This document shows, in pieces, positions 1 to 5,365 of a stretch of DNA of 5,637 nt. The position numbers and the translations under genes were made by a program. A model generated the notes under the pieces. The model saw nothing but the letters and a program-made list of their open reading frames with translations, ran no database searches and had not been told where the DNA came from. The stretch spans positions 1 to 5,637 of the forward strand of contig JAEEKU010000118.1 in NCBI GenBank assembly GCA_016282555.1. The letters run 5' to 3'. This stretch comes from Methanomassiliicoccaceae archaeon. Lineage in GTDB: Archaea; Thermoplasmatota; Thermoplasmata; Methanomassiliicoccales; Methanomethylophilaceae. The first letter of the stretch is position 1, and each line of letters starts with the position of its first letter.

Positions 1-854
1 AGCCACCTGGTGGTTCCCTGCAAGAAATTCCCGACTATTCCCGGCTCGAGAACCTTCGCGGCTGCCATGACGGCGGCCATCTGCGTTCCGCCGCCTACGA
101 TCACCGGAACATGCTTCGCGGCTCCCGTCAGAATTCCGGCGTTCACGGGCATCATGGGATCGCCGACGCACTATATCGCCCTGAGCGGATCGTCGGCCAG
201 ACTTCCTATCTCGATTCCGGCCGCTCCCAGGGCTTCGGACACTATCCTGCTCTTCAGTTCCCTGGGATTGTTCGGAGAGCTGCTGCTGACCAGATTCTCT
301 CTGAGCACGCCCATAGCCATCAGAACCGCGAGCGCGGTGGTGGTCCCCCCGGCGCAGCTCTCGCTTATTATCACGTAATCGCTGCCTCTGGCGAGGGATT
401 CTCCCAGAATCTGCCCCTTTTCATAGGATTCCCGGACGTTGCTCACAGAACACCCGGAAGTGATTTTCTCTCCGCAGGAGCCCCCGACTTCGAAATACGG
501 AACGTACGGATTGATCTCGCATCCTCCGTTGACGATGTAATACGGCATCCCGGACAGGCTCAGCGCGGCTTTGGTAAGCGTCGCCGGAGTAGGAATCCCT
601 CCCGGATTGATGGGTATGCCCTTCATGCACGTCGTCTTTCCGCTGACCAGAATTTCCGCATCTGCGGCAGGAGTGAACATCGTGAGTTCCGGAGTGTCTC
701 CGGCATCGGACACTCCGGGAATCGTAGACGTGCGGGTGTTCGCGACGGTGCATGTGAAAACGCCCCTCTTTCCCCAGATTCTGGAGAGAATATCTTCGGC
801 TATCTCCATGTTTCCGTATACGCTGAGAGACGGAGGTAATTTGAATTCTGACAT
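1..854 (-). CDS. cobT: Archaeal CobT-type nicotinate-nucleotide:dimethylbenzimidazole phosphoribosyltransferase (UPF0284-like), 3' partial, with in-frame TAG
   Basis: The family transfers phosphoribose from nicotinate mononucleotide to the cobamide lower-ligand base, giving an alpha-ribotide for cobamide assembly in the cytosol. The ATG at 854-852 opens a frame of 227 codons, then TAG at 173-171, then 56 more codons to the left edge in the same frame (284 codon positions, about 350 usual for the family). Before the TAG are IPGVSDAGDTPELT (45-58), GIPTPATLTKAAL (86-98), ESCAGGTTTALAVL (165-178) and SSSSPNNPRELK (190-201). After it are VGDPMMPVNAGI (230-241) and GGGTQMAAVMAAAKV (255-269). The spacing between PLRAI and VGDPMMP fits my recollection of intact homologues if the TAG counts as one residue, which argues against a frameshift. 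The gene lies 72 bp downstream of hypF and has its own TATA-like box. Roughly 65 C-terminal residues lie outside the window. The base actually used in this organism cannot be told. A nonsense-mutated pseudogene or a base error remains possible. Confidence 0.86.
171..173 (-). other. In-frame TAG codon, candidate pyrrolysine (codon 228 of cobT)
   Basis: The codon order on the minus strand is GCG-ATA-TAG-TGC-GTC-GGC-GAT, so the TAG replaces one residue just before the conserved VGDPMMP motif. The 56 codons after it are uninterrupted and encode recognisable family sequence, so the reading frame has been kept. In archaea with PylS, PylT and the PylBCD pathway, UAG can be read as pyrrolysine. No dedicated downstream element is strictly required for this, and I see no convincing hairpin immediately after the codon. 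Whether it is decoded here is inference, because no pyl gene is in the window. Confidence 0.6.
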
Positions 855-867
855 AGGATCATATCCT
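855..867 (-). promoter_or_regulatory. Extended Shine-Dalgarno-like site and inverted repeat abutting the cobT start
   Basis: The minus strand just before the cobT ATG contains GGATATGATCC, which matches 9 of 11 positions of the ideal 16S complement GGAGGTGATCC, although it sits closer to the start than usual. The same bases form an inverted repeat, AGGAT-CAT-ATCCT in plus orientation. A short hairpin here could mask the ribosome site. The match may also be chance. Confidence 0.3.
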
Positions 868-902
868 GCCGGAATCCCTGATCCCGGTCTGCACTGAGGT
901 TA

Positions 903-915
903 ATCATCAGATGAT
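903..915. promoter_or_regulatory. Inverted repeat ATCATC-A-GATGAT in the cobT promoter (candidate operator)
   Basis: A perfect 6-bp inverted repeat with a single central base overlaps the downstream edge of the cobT TATA-like box, between the box and the likely transcription start. Archaeal repressors often bind in this position to block RNA polymerase recruitment. No regulator is encoded nearby, so the assignment rests on position and symmetry only. Confidence 0.3.
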
Positions 916-921
916 ATATAA
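913..921 (-). promoter_or_regulatory. TATA-like box for cobT
   Basis: The minus strand reads TTATATATC in the 72-bp gap between hypF and cobT. A start about 25 bp downstream would fall near position 892 and give a leader of about 38 nt, consistent with the SD-like sequence next to the cobT ATG. This suggests cobT can be transcribed independently of hypF, although read-through from hypF is also possible because no T-rich terminator is visible between them. Confidence 0.45.
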
Positions 922-926
922 CCGTG

Positions 927-3098
927 TCACGACAGACGCCGGGCCGCGATCGCTGCCTGTCCCGCGGAAATCCCCCCGTCGCCGTTGGGAATGTTTCTGT
1001 GGTGCACCGGCCTGAATCCCAGCGATCTGACTTTTTCCGAAAACATGGCCGAAATCGCGGAATTGTATGAGACGCCCCCTGTTATCCCTATAGTGCTAAT
1101 TCCTTCTCCGGAGGACACGTCCGCGGCGCGCTCGACCATCTCCCCGATTACATTATGCACTATAGTGTACGCTACATCCGCCTTGTCCTCGCGATCCCTG
1201 ATCCCGTCTAACAGACGTATCGTTTTCACCACGCCTCCGGATGTTTCGGTTTCAAACCCTTCTATGAGCTTTCCCCTGTTGAGGAGCGGCTCCAGCCTCA
1301 TCGCCGGCTCCCCGTCGTACGTGCGCTCCCTGCACACTCCGAGACAGAACGATAAAGAGTCCAGCAGCCTCCCCATAGATGATGATTTAACGCTTTTATC
1401 CATTATTTTGGCGAACAGAGCGGCTTCGCTGTCCGAAAAGTCGCTGTTCGGACTGTTGTTGAGAAAGTCTATCGCGAACCCGAGACGCCTGAGATCGTAA
1501 AGAGCTCTCTCCGAACCGAGAAGAGGGATGGGCTCCAGATGTGTAGTTCTACGATAAGAACTATAGTCTGCATATAGTACTTCTCCTCCCCATGCGGTTC
1601 CGTCATCTCCCGATCCGGTACCGTCCAGCGCCAGAACCGTGCAGGAATCCAGAGAGTTATCGGCGAGAAGAGAGGCGGAATGGGCCCAGTGGTGCTGGAT
1701 CTCCATAACCTCGCAGCCGAATTCCCCGGCGAGCCTCTTCGCTATCTTCCTGTTGGAGTAGCCGGGATGCCGGTCTATGGCTATCAGCTCCGGCCTGCAG
1801 TTCAGGAGATCGATCTGCGTCCGCACGGCTTCCTCCAGATATTCGGGGATTCCCGGTTTCTCGCCGTTGCCTATGTGCTGCGTCGGCCACAGTTTTCCGT
1901 TATACGCTACGCACCCGGTGAGATTCTCCTGAGCGCCTAATGCTGCGGCGCATCCTTTGAACGGGATGCCCAGTCCGAACGGGAGATACCCGCGGGATCT
2001 CCTGATAAACTGCGTTTCCTTCCCGAAAAACCTCACCACGGAGTCGTCCGCGCGGTTAATAACGGGCTGATTATGGAAAAGATAGCCGTCCGCGCCGAGT
2101 TTTCTAGCTTCGCTGTCTTCTATGACTATAGGCTCGCCCGGAACGTTGGCGGAGGTCATGACCAGAGCGTCATGCTCCATCAGCGAGAACAGAATATGAT
2201 GTACTCCTGCATACGGAAGGAAAACCCCGATATTGTCCAGCCCCGGGGAGAGATTTTCGGTTATTTCCGAATCTTTCTTTCTGACCAGCACTACGGGCCT
2301 GTGAGGGGATTCCAGTTCGCGCGCTTCAGGTTCCCGGATAACAGAATAACGCCTGGCGGCTTCGATATCCGCGGTCATGACGGCAAAAGGCTTGTTTTTC
2401 CTGCCGTACCATTCGCGAAGCATGGGAACGGTTTCGAGATTGCAGCATATATGCATCCCGCCCCAGCCTTTTATTATCCCTATTCCGCCGCTGTCCATCA
2501 GTCCGGCGAATCTTCCTATTGGATCTTCGTACGATACGGTGCCGTCCGCGTCTTCGAACCGGTACTCCGGCCCGCAGTCCGGACAGCAGACGGTCTGGTG
2601 GTGGAACCTTCTGTCGCCGGGATCGGAGTATTCCCTTCCGCAGCTGCCGCACATCGGGAATCCGTCCATAGACGTCAGAGGACGGTCGTACGGCATTCCC
2701 TTCAGCAGCGTAAACCTGGGCCCGCAGTTGGTACAAGTGGTGAACGGATACATCGAACGCCTTCCGTTTCCGAAGATCTCGGCGACGCATTTTCCGCAGA
2801 CGGCGCTGTCGGCCGGAATAGAAGCTCCCCTGCTGACGCTTCCCGAAGAAACAATGGAGAAGCCCTTTCCGCCGGCGTACTCCGAATCGAATTTTTCCAC
2901 GGAGTCTACGGAAGCCAGCGGAGGAAGATCCGACATCAGCTCCCCGAGAAGCCTGTCGCCGAGATCGGTTTCTATGCATACGTCTGAACCGTTGTTCCAT
3001 ACGGTTCCGGAAGCTCCGCAGCGGACGGCGGCACGGTAGACTGCCGGTCTGAATCCTACGCCCTGCACAGTGCCGCTGATAACTATCCTCATCCGCAT
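927..3098 (-). CDS. hypF: Carbamoyltransferase HypF, [NiFe]-hydrogenase maturation
   Basis: HypF uses carbamoyl phosphate and ATP to carbamoylate the C-terminal cysteine of HypE, the precursor of the cyanide ligands on the hydrogenase Fe(CN)2CO centre. The 723 residues carry the full domain order. An acylphosphatase domain (about 1-90) has GTVQGVGFRP at 9-18 and an asparagine in VWNNGSD. Two zinc modules use C101/C104 with C122/C125, and C150/C153 with C172/C175. A YrdC-like domain (about 190-375) has KNKPFAVM at 234-241 and SANVPGEPI at 316-324. A Kae1-like domain (about 385-723) has HHWAH at 469-473, DGTGSGDDGTAWGGE at 492-506, ITGGVSYN at 672-679 and NGDGGISAGQAA at 705-716. Length is close to the usual 750 or so. 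An in-frame TGA lies 9 nt before the ATG at 3098, so the start is Met1 or Met3 (3092). The stop is TGA. No hydrogenase or other hyp gene is in the window. Motifs look intact, so I expect a functional enzyme. Confidence 0.97.
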   Translation of the reverse strand: MRMRIVISGTVQGVGFRPAVYRAAVRCGASGTVWNNGSDVCIETDLGDRLLGELMSDLPPLASVDSVEKFDSEYAGGKGFSIVSSGSVSRGASIPADSAVCGKCVAEIFGNGRRSMYPFTTCTNCGPRFTLLKGMPYDRPLTSMDGFPMCGSCGREYSDPGDRRFHHQTVCCPDCGPEYRFEDADGTVSYEDPIGRFAGLMDSGGIGIIKGWGGMHICCNLETVPMLREWYGRKNKPFAVMTADIEAARRYSVIREPEARELESPHRPVVLVRKKDSEITENLSPGLDNIGVFLPYAGVHHILFSLMEHDALVMTSANVPGEPIVIEDSEARKLGADGYLFHNQPVINRADDSVVRFFGKETQFIRRSRGYLPFGLGIPFKGCAAALGAQENLTGCVAYNGKLWPTQHIGNGEKPGIPEYLEEAVRTQIDLLNCRPELIAIDRHPGYSNRKIAKRLAGEFGCEVMEIQHHWAHSASLLADNSLDSCTVLALDGTGSGDDGTAWGGEVLYADYSSYRRTTHLEPIPLLGSERALYDLRRLGFAIDFLNNSPNSDFSDSEAALFAKIMDKSVKSSSMGRLLDSLSFCLGVCRERTYDGEPAMRLEPLLNRGKLIEGFETETSGGVVKTIRLLDGIRDREDKADVAYTIVHNVIGEMVERAADVSSGEGISTIGITGGVSYNSAISAMFSEKVRSLGFRPVHHRNIPNGDGGISAGQAAIAARRLS

Positions 3099-3127
3099 CC
3101 CCGCAAATCAGAAACTGAACAGATCCG

Positions 3128-3135
3128 ATTAAACG
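3128..3135 (-). promoter_or_regulatory. Possible TATA-like box for hypF
   Basis: The minus strand reads CGTTTAAT about 33 bp upstream of the first hypF ATG. This predicts a very short leader of roughly 8-14 nt to Met1 or Met3. A second AT-rich stretch, GATTTATCC on the minus strand at 3141-3149, is an alternative and would give a longer leader. No clear Shine-Dalgarno sequence precedes either ATG. Confidence 0.3.
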
Positions 3136-3163
3136 TTTCTCGGATAAATCATTAAGCGAACCG

Positions 3164-3175
3164 GCGGCTTGCCGC
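3164..3175. repeat. Small GC-rich inverted repeat (GCGG-CTTG-CCGC) between hypF and ybaK
   Basis: A 4-bp perfect stem closes a CTTG loop on the plus strand, in the middle of the 167-bp divergent intergenic region. On RNA, CUUG is a stable tetraloop. Neither predicted promoter is expected to transcribe this point, so it may be chance or a protein-binding site. The rest of the gap holds only the predicted promoter elements. Confidence 0.2.
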
Positions 3176-3234
3176 ATCAGAACGGATACCGGCGGGAACC
3201 TCAGAATAACGGATCGTCATATCTGATTCGGGAC

Positions 3235-3244
3235 AAATAATTAA
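3235..3244 (+). promoter_or_regulatory. TATA-like box for ybaK (leaderless start predicted)
   Basis: AAATAATTAA is centred about 26 bp upstream of the ybaK ATG at 3266, which puts the expected transcription start on or next to the start codon. No Shine-Dalgarno sequence is present between the box and the ATG. This matches the leaderless arrangement common in archaea. Confidence 0.5.
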
Positions 3245-3265
3245 ACAAAAAGCGTTCCGGCTGTC

Positions 3266-3751
3266 ATGGACGTAAAGACAAATCCGATGAGACACCTGGA
3301 TAAACTCGGAATTCCGTATACTGTCCGCGAATACGGGGACGCTGCCCTCAGCGGAACCGAAATCACCGAACTGCTGGATGAGAACCCGGAGGAAGTCTTC
3401 AAGACGCTCGTTACAGAATCCAGAGACAAAACGTACTACGTATTCGTCGTCCCCTGCACCGGAGAGCTGGATCTCAAAAAAGCCGCCGCGGCAGTGGGAG
3501 AGAAATCGGTTTCCATGATCAAATCGTCGGATCTTTTAAAAATAACCGGATACGTCCACGGAGGATGCTCCCCCATGTGCATGAAGCGCCCCGTGAAAGT
3601 AACGGTTGACTCCTCCGCTCTCGATCATGAGAGATTCTACGTCAGCGCCGGAAAAATAGGATACCAGCTGGAAATGTCCTCTTCCGACATTGAAAAAGCG
3701 ATAGAGGGAGTCTCTTTCGCAGACATCAGAAAACCGTTTTCCGGGAATTAA
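3266..3751 (+). CDS. ybaK: YbaK-family Cys-tRNA(Pro)/Cys-tRNA(Cys) deacylase
   Basis: This cytosolic trans-editing enzyme hydrolyses cysteine wrongly attached to tRNA(Pro), protecting proteome fidelity. The 161 residues match the family in length and order. They include an N-terminal KTNPMRHLDKLGIPY (4-18), SGTEI (29-33), VFKTLV with Lys46 (44-49; the family's essential lysine), YYVFVVP (57-63), LDLKKAAAAVGEKSVSMI (68-85), TGYVHGGCSPMCMK (94-107), YVSAGKIGYQLEM (125-137) and FADI (151-154). An in-frame TAA at 3242-3244 limits upstream extension, and ATG 3266 is the first ATG in the open frame; Met8 is a less likely alternative. The gene is divergent from hypF and convergent with crcB, sharing their stop bases, so it is probably a single-gene transcript. 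The stop is TAA. The YbaK subgroup is well supported, although exact tRNA preference cannot be read from sequence. Confidence 0.95.
   Translation: MDVKTNPMRHLDKLGIPYTVREYGDAALSGTEITELLDENPEEVFKTLVTESRDKTYYVFVVPCTGELDLKKAAAAVGEKSVSMIKSSDLLKITGYVHGGCSPMCMKRPVKVTVDSSALDHERFYVSAGKIGYQLEMSSSDIEKAIEGVSFADIRKPFSGN
3748..3751. other. Shared stop codons of convergent ybaK and crcB (TTAA)
   Basis: The palindrome TTAA supplies the TAA stop of ybaK on the plus strand (3749-3751) and the TAA stop of crcB on the minus strand (3750-3748). The two coding regions therefore meet with no intergenic space. Any transcription terminators must lie inside the opposing gene, so the 3' ends of the two mRNAs should be antisense to each other. 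Confidence 0.9.
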
Positions 3752-4101
3752 AGAGAGGACAGCAGTTTTCCCGCGACGGCTCCGGCGATGCACACGATCG
3801 AATTGAGCGCTATGTTCCCCGCGGCCAGCCAGTATTCTCCTTCTGTAAGGAAACTTACGGTCTCTACCGAAAAGGCGGACATCGTGGTGAACGCCCCGAA
3901 AAATCCCGTGAACAGCAGAATTCTGACCGAATCTTCCAGAGAGTCGCCGAAGCGGAACATCAGAAAAGACGCGAGGAAGCATCCGGACAAGTTCACTATA
4001 AACGTCGCCCAGGGAAAATCCGTATCCACCAGTCTGGAAACGGTATACCTGCATAGCGCTCCCGCCGCCCCTCCGGCCGCCGCCGCTGCGAATCCGATCA
4101 T
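3748..4101 (-). CDS. crcB: CrcB/Fluc fluoride ion channel
   Basis: CrcB (Fluc) is a small dual-topology membrane protein. It dimerises antiparallel and exports fluoride passively across the cytoplasmic membrane. The 117 residues have the normal length and four hydrophobic segments, at about 2-24, 32-52, 62-85 and 91-114. Conserved elements are GGAAGALCRY (10-19), PWATFIVNLSGCF (30-42) with Asn37 of the pore polar track, and TGFFGAFTTMSAF (65-77) at the TM3 break that forms the central Na+ site. The usual FTTFS reads FTTMS here, so the first pore phenylalanine is replaced by Met74 while Phe77 is kept. The frame is open upstream to 4224, but ATG 4101 is chosen because it places the family N-terminus correctly and has a TATA-like box 27 bp upstream. 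The stop is TAA. No fluoride riboswitch is recognisable in front of the gene. Confidence 0.95.
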   Translation of the reverse strand: MIGFAAAAAGGAAGALCRYTVSRLVDTDFPWATFIVNLSGCFLASFLMFRFGDSLEDSVRILLFTGFFGAFTTMSAFSVETVSFLTEGEYWLAAGNIALNSIVCIAGAVAGKLLSSL

Positions 4102-4122
4102 ATGACACGGTAAAGAAAGCCG

Positions 4123-4132
4123 TACTTTATGA
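4123..4132 (-). promoter_or_regulatory. TATA-like box for crcB (leaderless start predicted)
   Basis: The minus strand reads TCATAAAGTA, centred about 27 bp upstream of the crcB ATG. There is no Shine-Dalgarno sequence between the box and the ATG, so a leaderless or near-leaderless transcript is expected. Confidence 0.42.
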
Positions 4133-4138
4133 TTGCCG

Positions 4139-4154
4139 TTCCGGAACCGGTTCC
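4139..4154. promoter_or_regulatory. Overlapping palindromes in the crcB/PMDh divergent promoter
   Basis: GGAACCGGTTCC (4143-4154) is a perfect 12-bp palindrome. It overlaps a second one, TTCCGGAA (4139-4146). The 12-bp element lies about 10 bp from the crcB TATA-like box on one side and about 9 bp from the PMDh box on the other, an almost symmetric position. A dimeric regulator bound here could act on both promoters. No cognate regulator is encoded in the window. Confidence 0.4.
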
Positions 4155-4162
4155 AGTGGAAT

Positions 4163-4172
4163 CTTATATTAA
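4163..4172 (+). promoter_or_regulatory. TATA-like box for the phosphomevalonate dehydratase operon
   Basis: CTTATATTAA is centred about 23 bp upstream of the ATG at 4190, so the expected transcription start coincides with the start codon. The absence of a Shine-Dalgarno sequence before this ATG agrees with a leaderless mRNA. A promoter here also argues against the more upstream TTG at 4133, which would lie ahead of the box. Confidence 0.5.
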
Positions 4173-4189
4173 AACGTCCAGTGCATGAC

Positions 4190-5365
4190 ATGGAACTCAC
4201 GAAAGCCGAAGAAGCCGTCCTCAACGGAGAAAAAGGGGAGGGAATGCAGAAGGCTATGGAGCTTGTAACTGCTCTGGGAAAAATCTACGGCGCGGAAAAC
4301 CTTGTCGATATTACCTCGGCTCATCTCTCCGGAGCGTCATACAAAACCATCGGCGACGGGGGACTGAAGTATCTCGAGGATATGGCAGCCGGAAATGCCC
4401 GCGTTTCCGTCCCCTCCACTCTTAACCCGGTCGGAATGGATCGCACCAGATGGAAAGAGATGCATATCTCCGAGGATTTCGCAGTCAAACAGCTGAGGAT
4501 CATCGAACTGTACGGGAAGATGGGTGTGAAGACCACCTGCTCCTGCACCCCGTACACCGGAGCCAACGTTCCCGCGGCCGGCGACCACGTCGCATGGGCG
4601 GAGTCTTCGGCGCTATCATTTGTCAATTCCTATATCGGAGCCCGCACCAACCGCGAGGGGGGCCCGGGAGCTCTCGCGGCGGCCATTCTCGGAAAGACGG
4701 CGAATTACGGCCTCCATCTGGACGAGAACAGAAAACCCACAGTCGTCGTCGAAGCCGAAACCGACGGCAGCATATTCTCCTATTCGCTCCTGGGGCAGGC
4801 CGTCGGAAAAACAATAGGTTCCGGAATCCCTTATTTCAAAGGGATAAAACCCGGCCTGGAAGAAGCAAAGGCATTGTCCGCAGCCATGGCCGCCTCCGGA
4901 TCGGTCGCGCTGTACCACGTCGCCGGCGTCACCCCGGAAGCCGGAAAATACGACGTTTCCGGACTGGAAACCATTCATATCGGAAAGAAAGAGCTGGATA
5001 AGGCCTACGGAGAGCTGAACGTCGCCGACGACGTGGAGCTGATAGCGATAGGATGCCCCCACCTGACCGAGAAGGAGATGAACCAGATAGCCGCTTTCCT
5101 GAAAGGAAAGAAAAAAGTCCGGAAGGATATCGAGATATGGTTCTGCACTTCCGCCGAGATCAGAGAAAAATGCTCCGAAGCCGTGAAGATTATGGAGGAA
5201 TTCGGCCCGGTTCTCGCGGACACCTGCATGGTGGTCGCTCCCATCGAGAAGACGTTCTCCAGAACGGGAACGAATTCCGCGAAGGCCGGGAACTACCTTC
5301 CCACGCTGTGCTCCCAGAAAGCCCAGTGCCGCGACATATCCGCGCTCCTGGGGGCGGTAATGTGA
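4190..5365 (+). CDS. Phosphomevalonate dehydratase large subunit (aconitase X catalytic domain, DUF521)
   Basis: In the archaeal modified mevalonate pathway this Fe-S subunit, together with the small swivel subunit, dehydrates (R)-5-phosphomevalonate to trans-anhydromevalonate 5-phosphate on the way to isoprenoid lipids. The 391 residues include the family N-terminus LTKAEEAVLNGEKGEG (3-18), SGASYKTIGDGGL (47-59), VPSTLNPVGMD (74-84), TTCSCTPY (115-122), REGGPGALAAAILGKT (155-170), IGCPHLT (287-293) and DTCMVVAPI (344-352). Cys117, Cys289 and Cys346 lie in the motifs expected to hold the Fe-S cluster. The frame also opens at TTG 4133, but the ATG at 4190 matches homologous N-termini and follows the TATA-like box. 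The stop is TGA, and the small-subunit gene starts within it. The aconitase X superfamily also includes bacterial hydroxyproline dehydratases. The separate small subunit and archaeal setting favour PMDh. Confidence 0.92.
   Translation: MELTKAEEAVLNGEKGEGMQKAMELVTALGKIYGAENLVDITSAHLSGASYKTIGDGGLKYLEDMAAGNARVSVPSTLNPVGMDRTRWKEMHISEDFAVKQLRIIELYGKMGVKTTCSCTPYTGANVPAAGDHVAWAESSALSFVNSYIGARTNREGGPGALAAAILGKTANYGLHLDENRKPTVVVEAETDGSIFSYSLLGQAVGKTIGSGIPYFKGIKPGLEEAKALSAAMAASGSVALYHVAGVTPEAGKYDVSGLETIHIGKKELDKAYGELNVADDVELIAIGCPHLTEKEMNQIAAFLKGKKKVRKDIEIWFCTSAEIREKCSEAVKIMEEFGPVLADTCMVVAPIEKTFSRTGTNSAKAGNYLPTLCSQKAQCRDISALLGAVM

Noticed and set aside
159..180. Direct repeat ATCGCC (159-164 and 175-180) flanking the TAG, suggesting a small duplication
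   Set aside because: The repeat spacing is not a multiple of three, and the reading frame and motif spacing are intact, so a duplication event is not needed to explain the sequence.
111..839. Long plus-strand open frame (242 codons) antisense to cobT
   Set aside because: It is a shadow in GC-rich sequence. The translation is rich in Arg, Gly, Ser and His with no recognisable domain, while the minus strand carries clear CobT motifs.
171..854. A stand-alone 227-residue protein ending at the TAG
   Set aside because: The product would lack the VGDPM and GGGTQM regions and about a third of the family length, and those regions follow immediately in the same frame.
855..926. Cobalamin riboswitch upstream of cobT
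   Set aside because: The 72-bp gap is too short for the aptamer, and I see no B12-box-like sequence.
2073..2987. Plus-strand open frame of 304 codons antisense to hypF
   Set aside because: The opposing strand encodes an unbroken HypF with all expected motifs. The antisense product has no recognisable family.
4102..4189. Fluoride riboswitch upstream of crcB
   Set aside because: I could not find the conserved crcB-motif segments on the minus strand, and the predicted transcription start leaves almost no leader to hold one.
4133..4189. TTG start at 4133 for the PMDh large subunit
   Set aside because: The extra 19 residues do not resemble the family N-terminus, and the extension would begin upstream of the TATA-like box.
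4102..4224. N-terminal extension of crcB up to 4224
   Set aside because: It would run past the divergent promoter into the PMDh coding region and add a non-hydrophobic 41-residue leader not seen in Fluc channels.
4450..5062. Overlapping open frames on both strands within the PMDh large-subunit gene
   Set aside because: They are low-complexity Arg/Gly/Ser-rich shadows of a well-supported gene with no ribosome site or domain.
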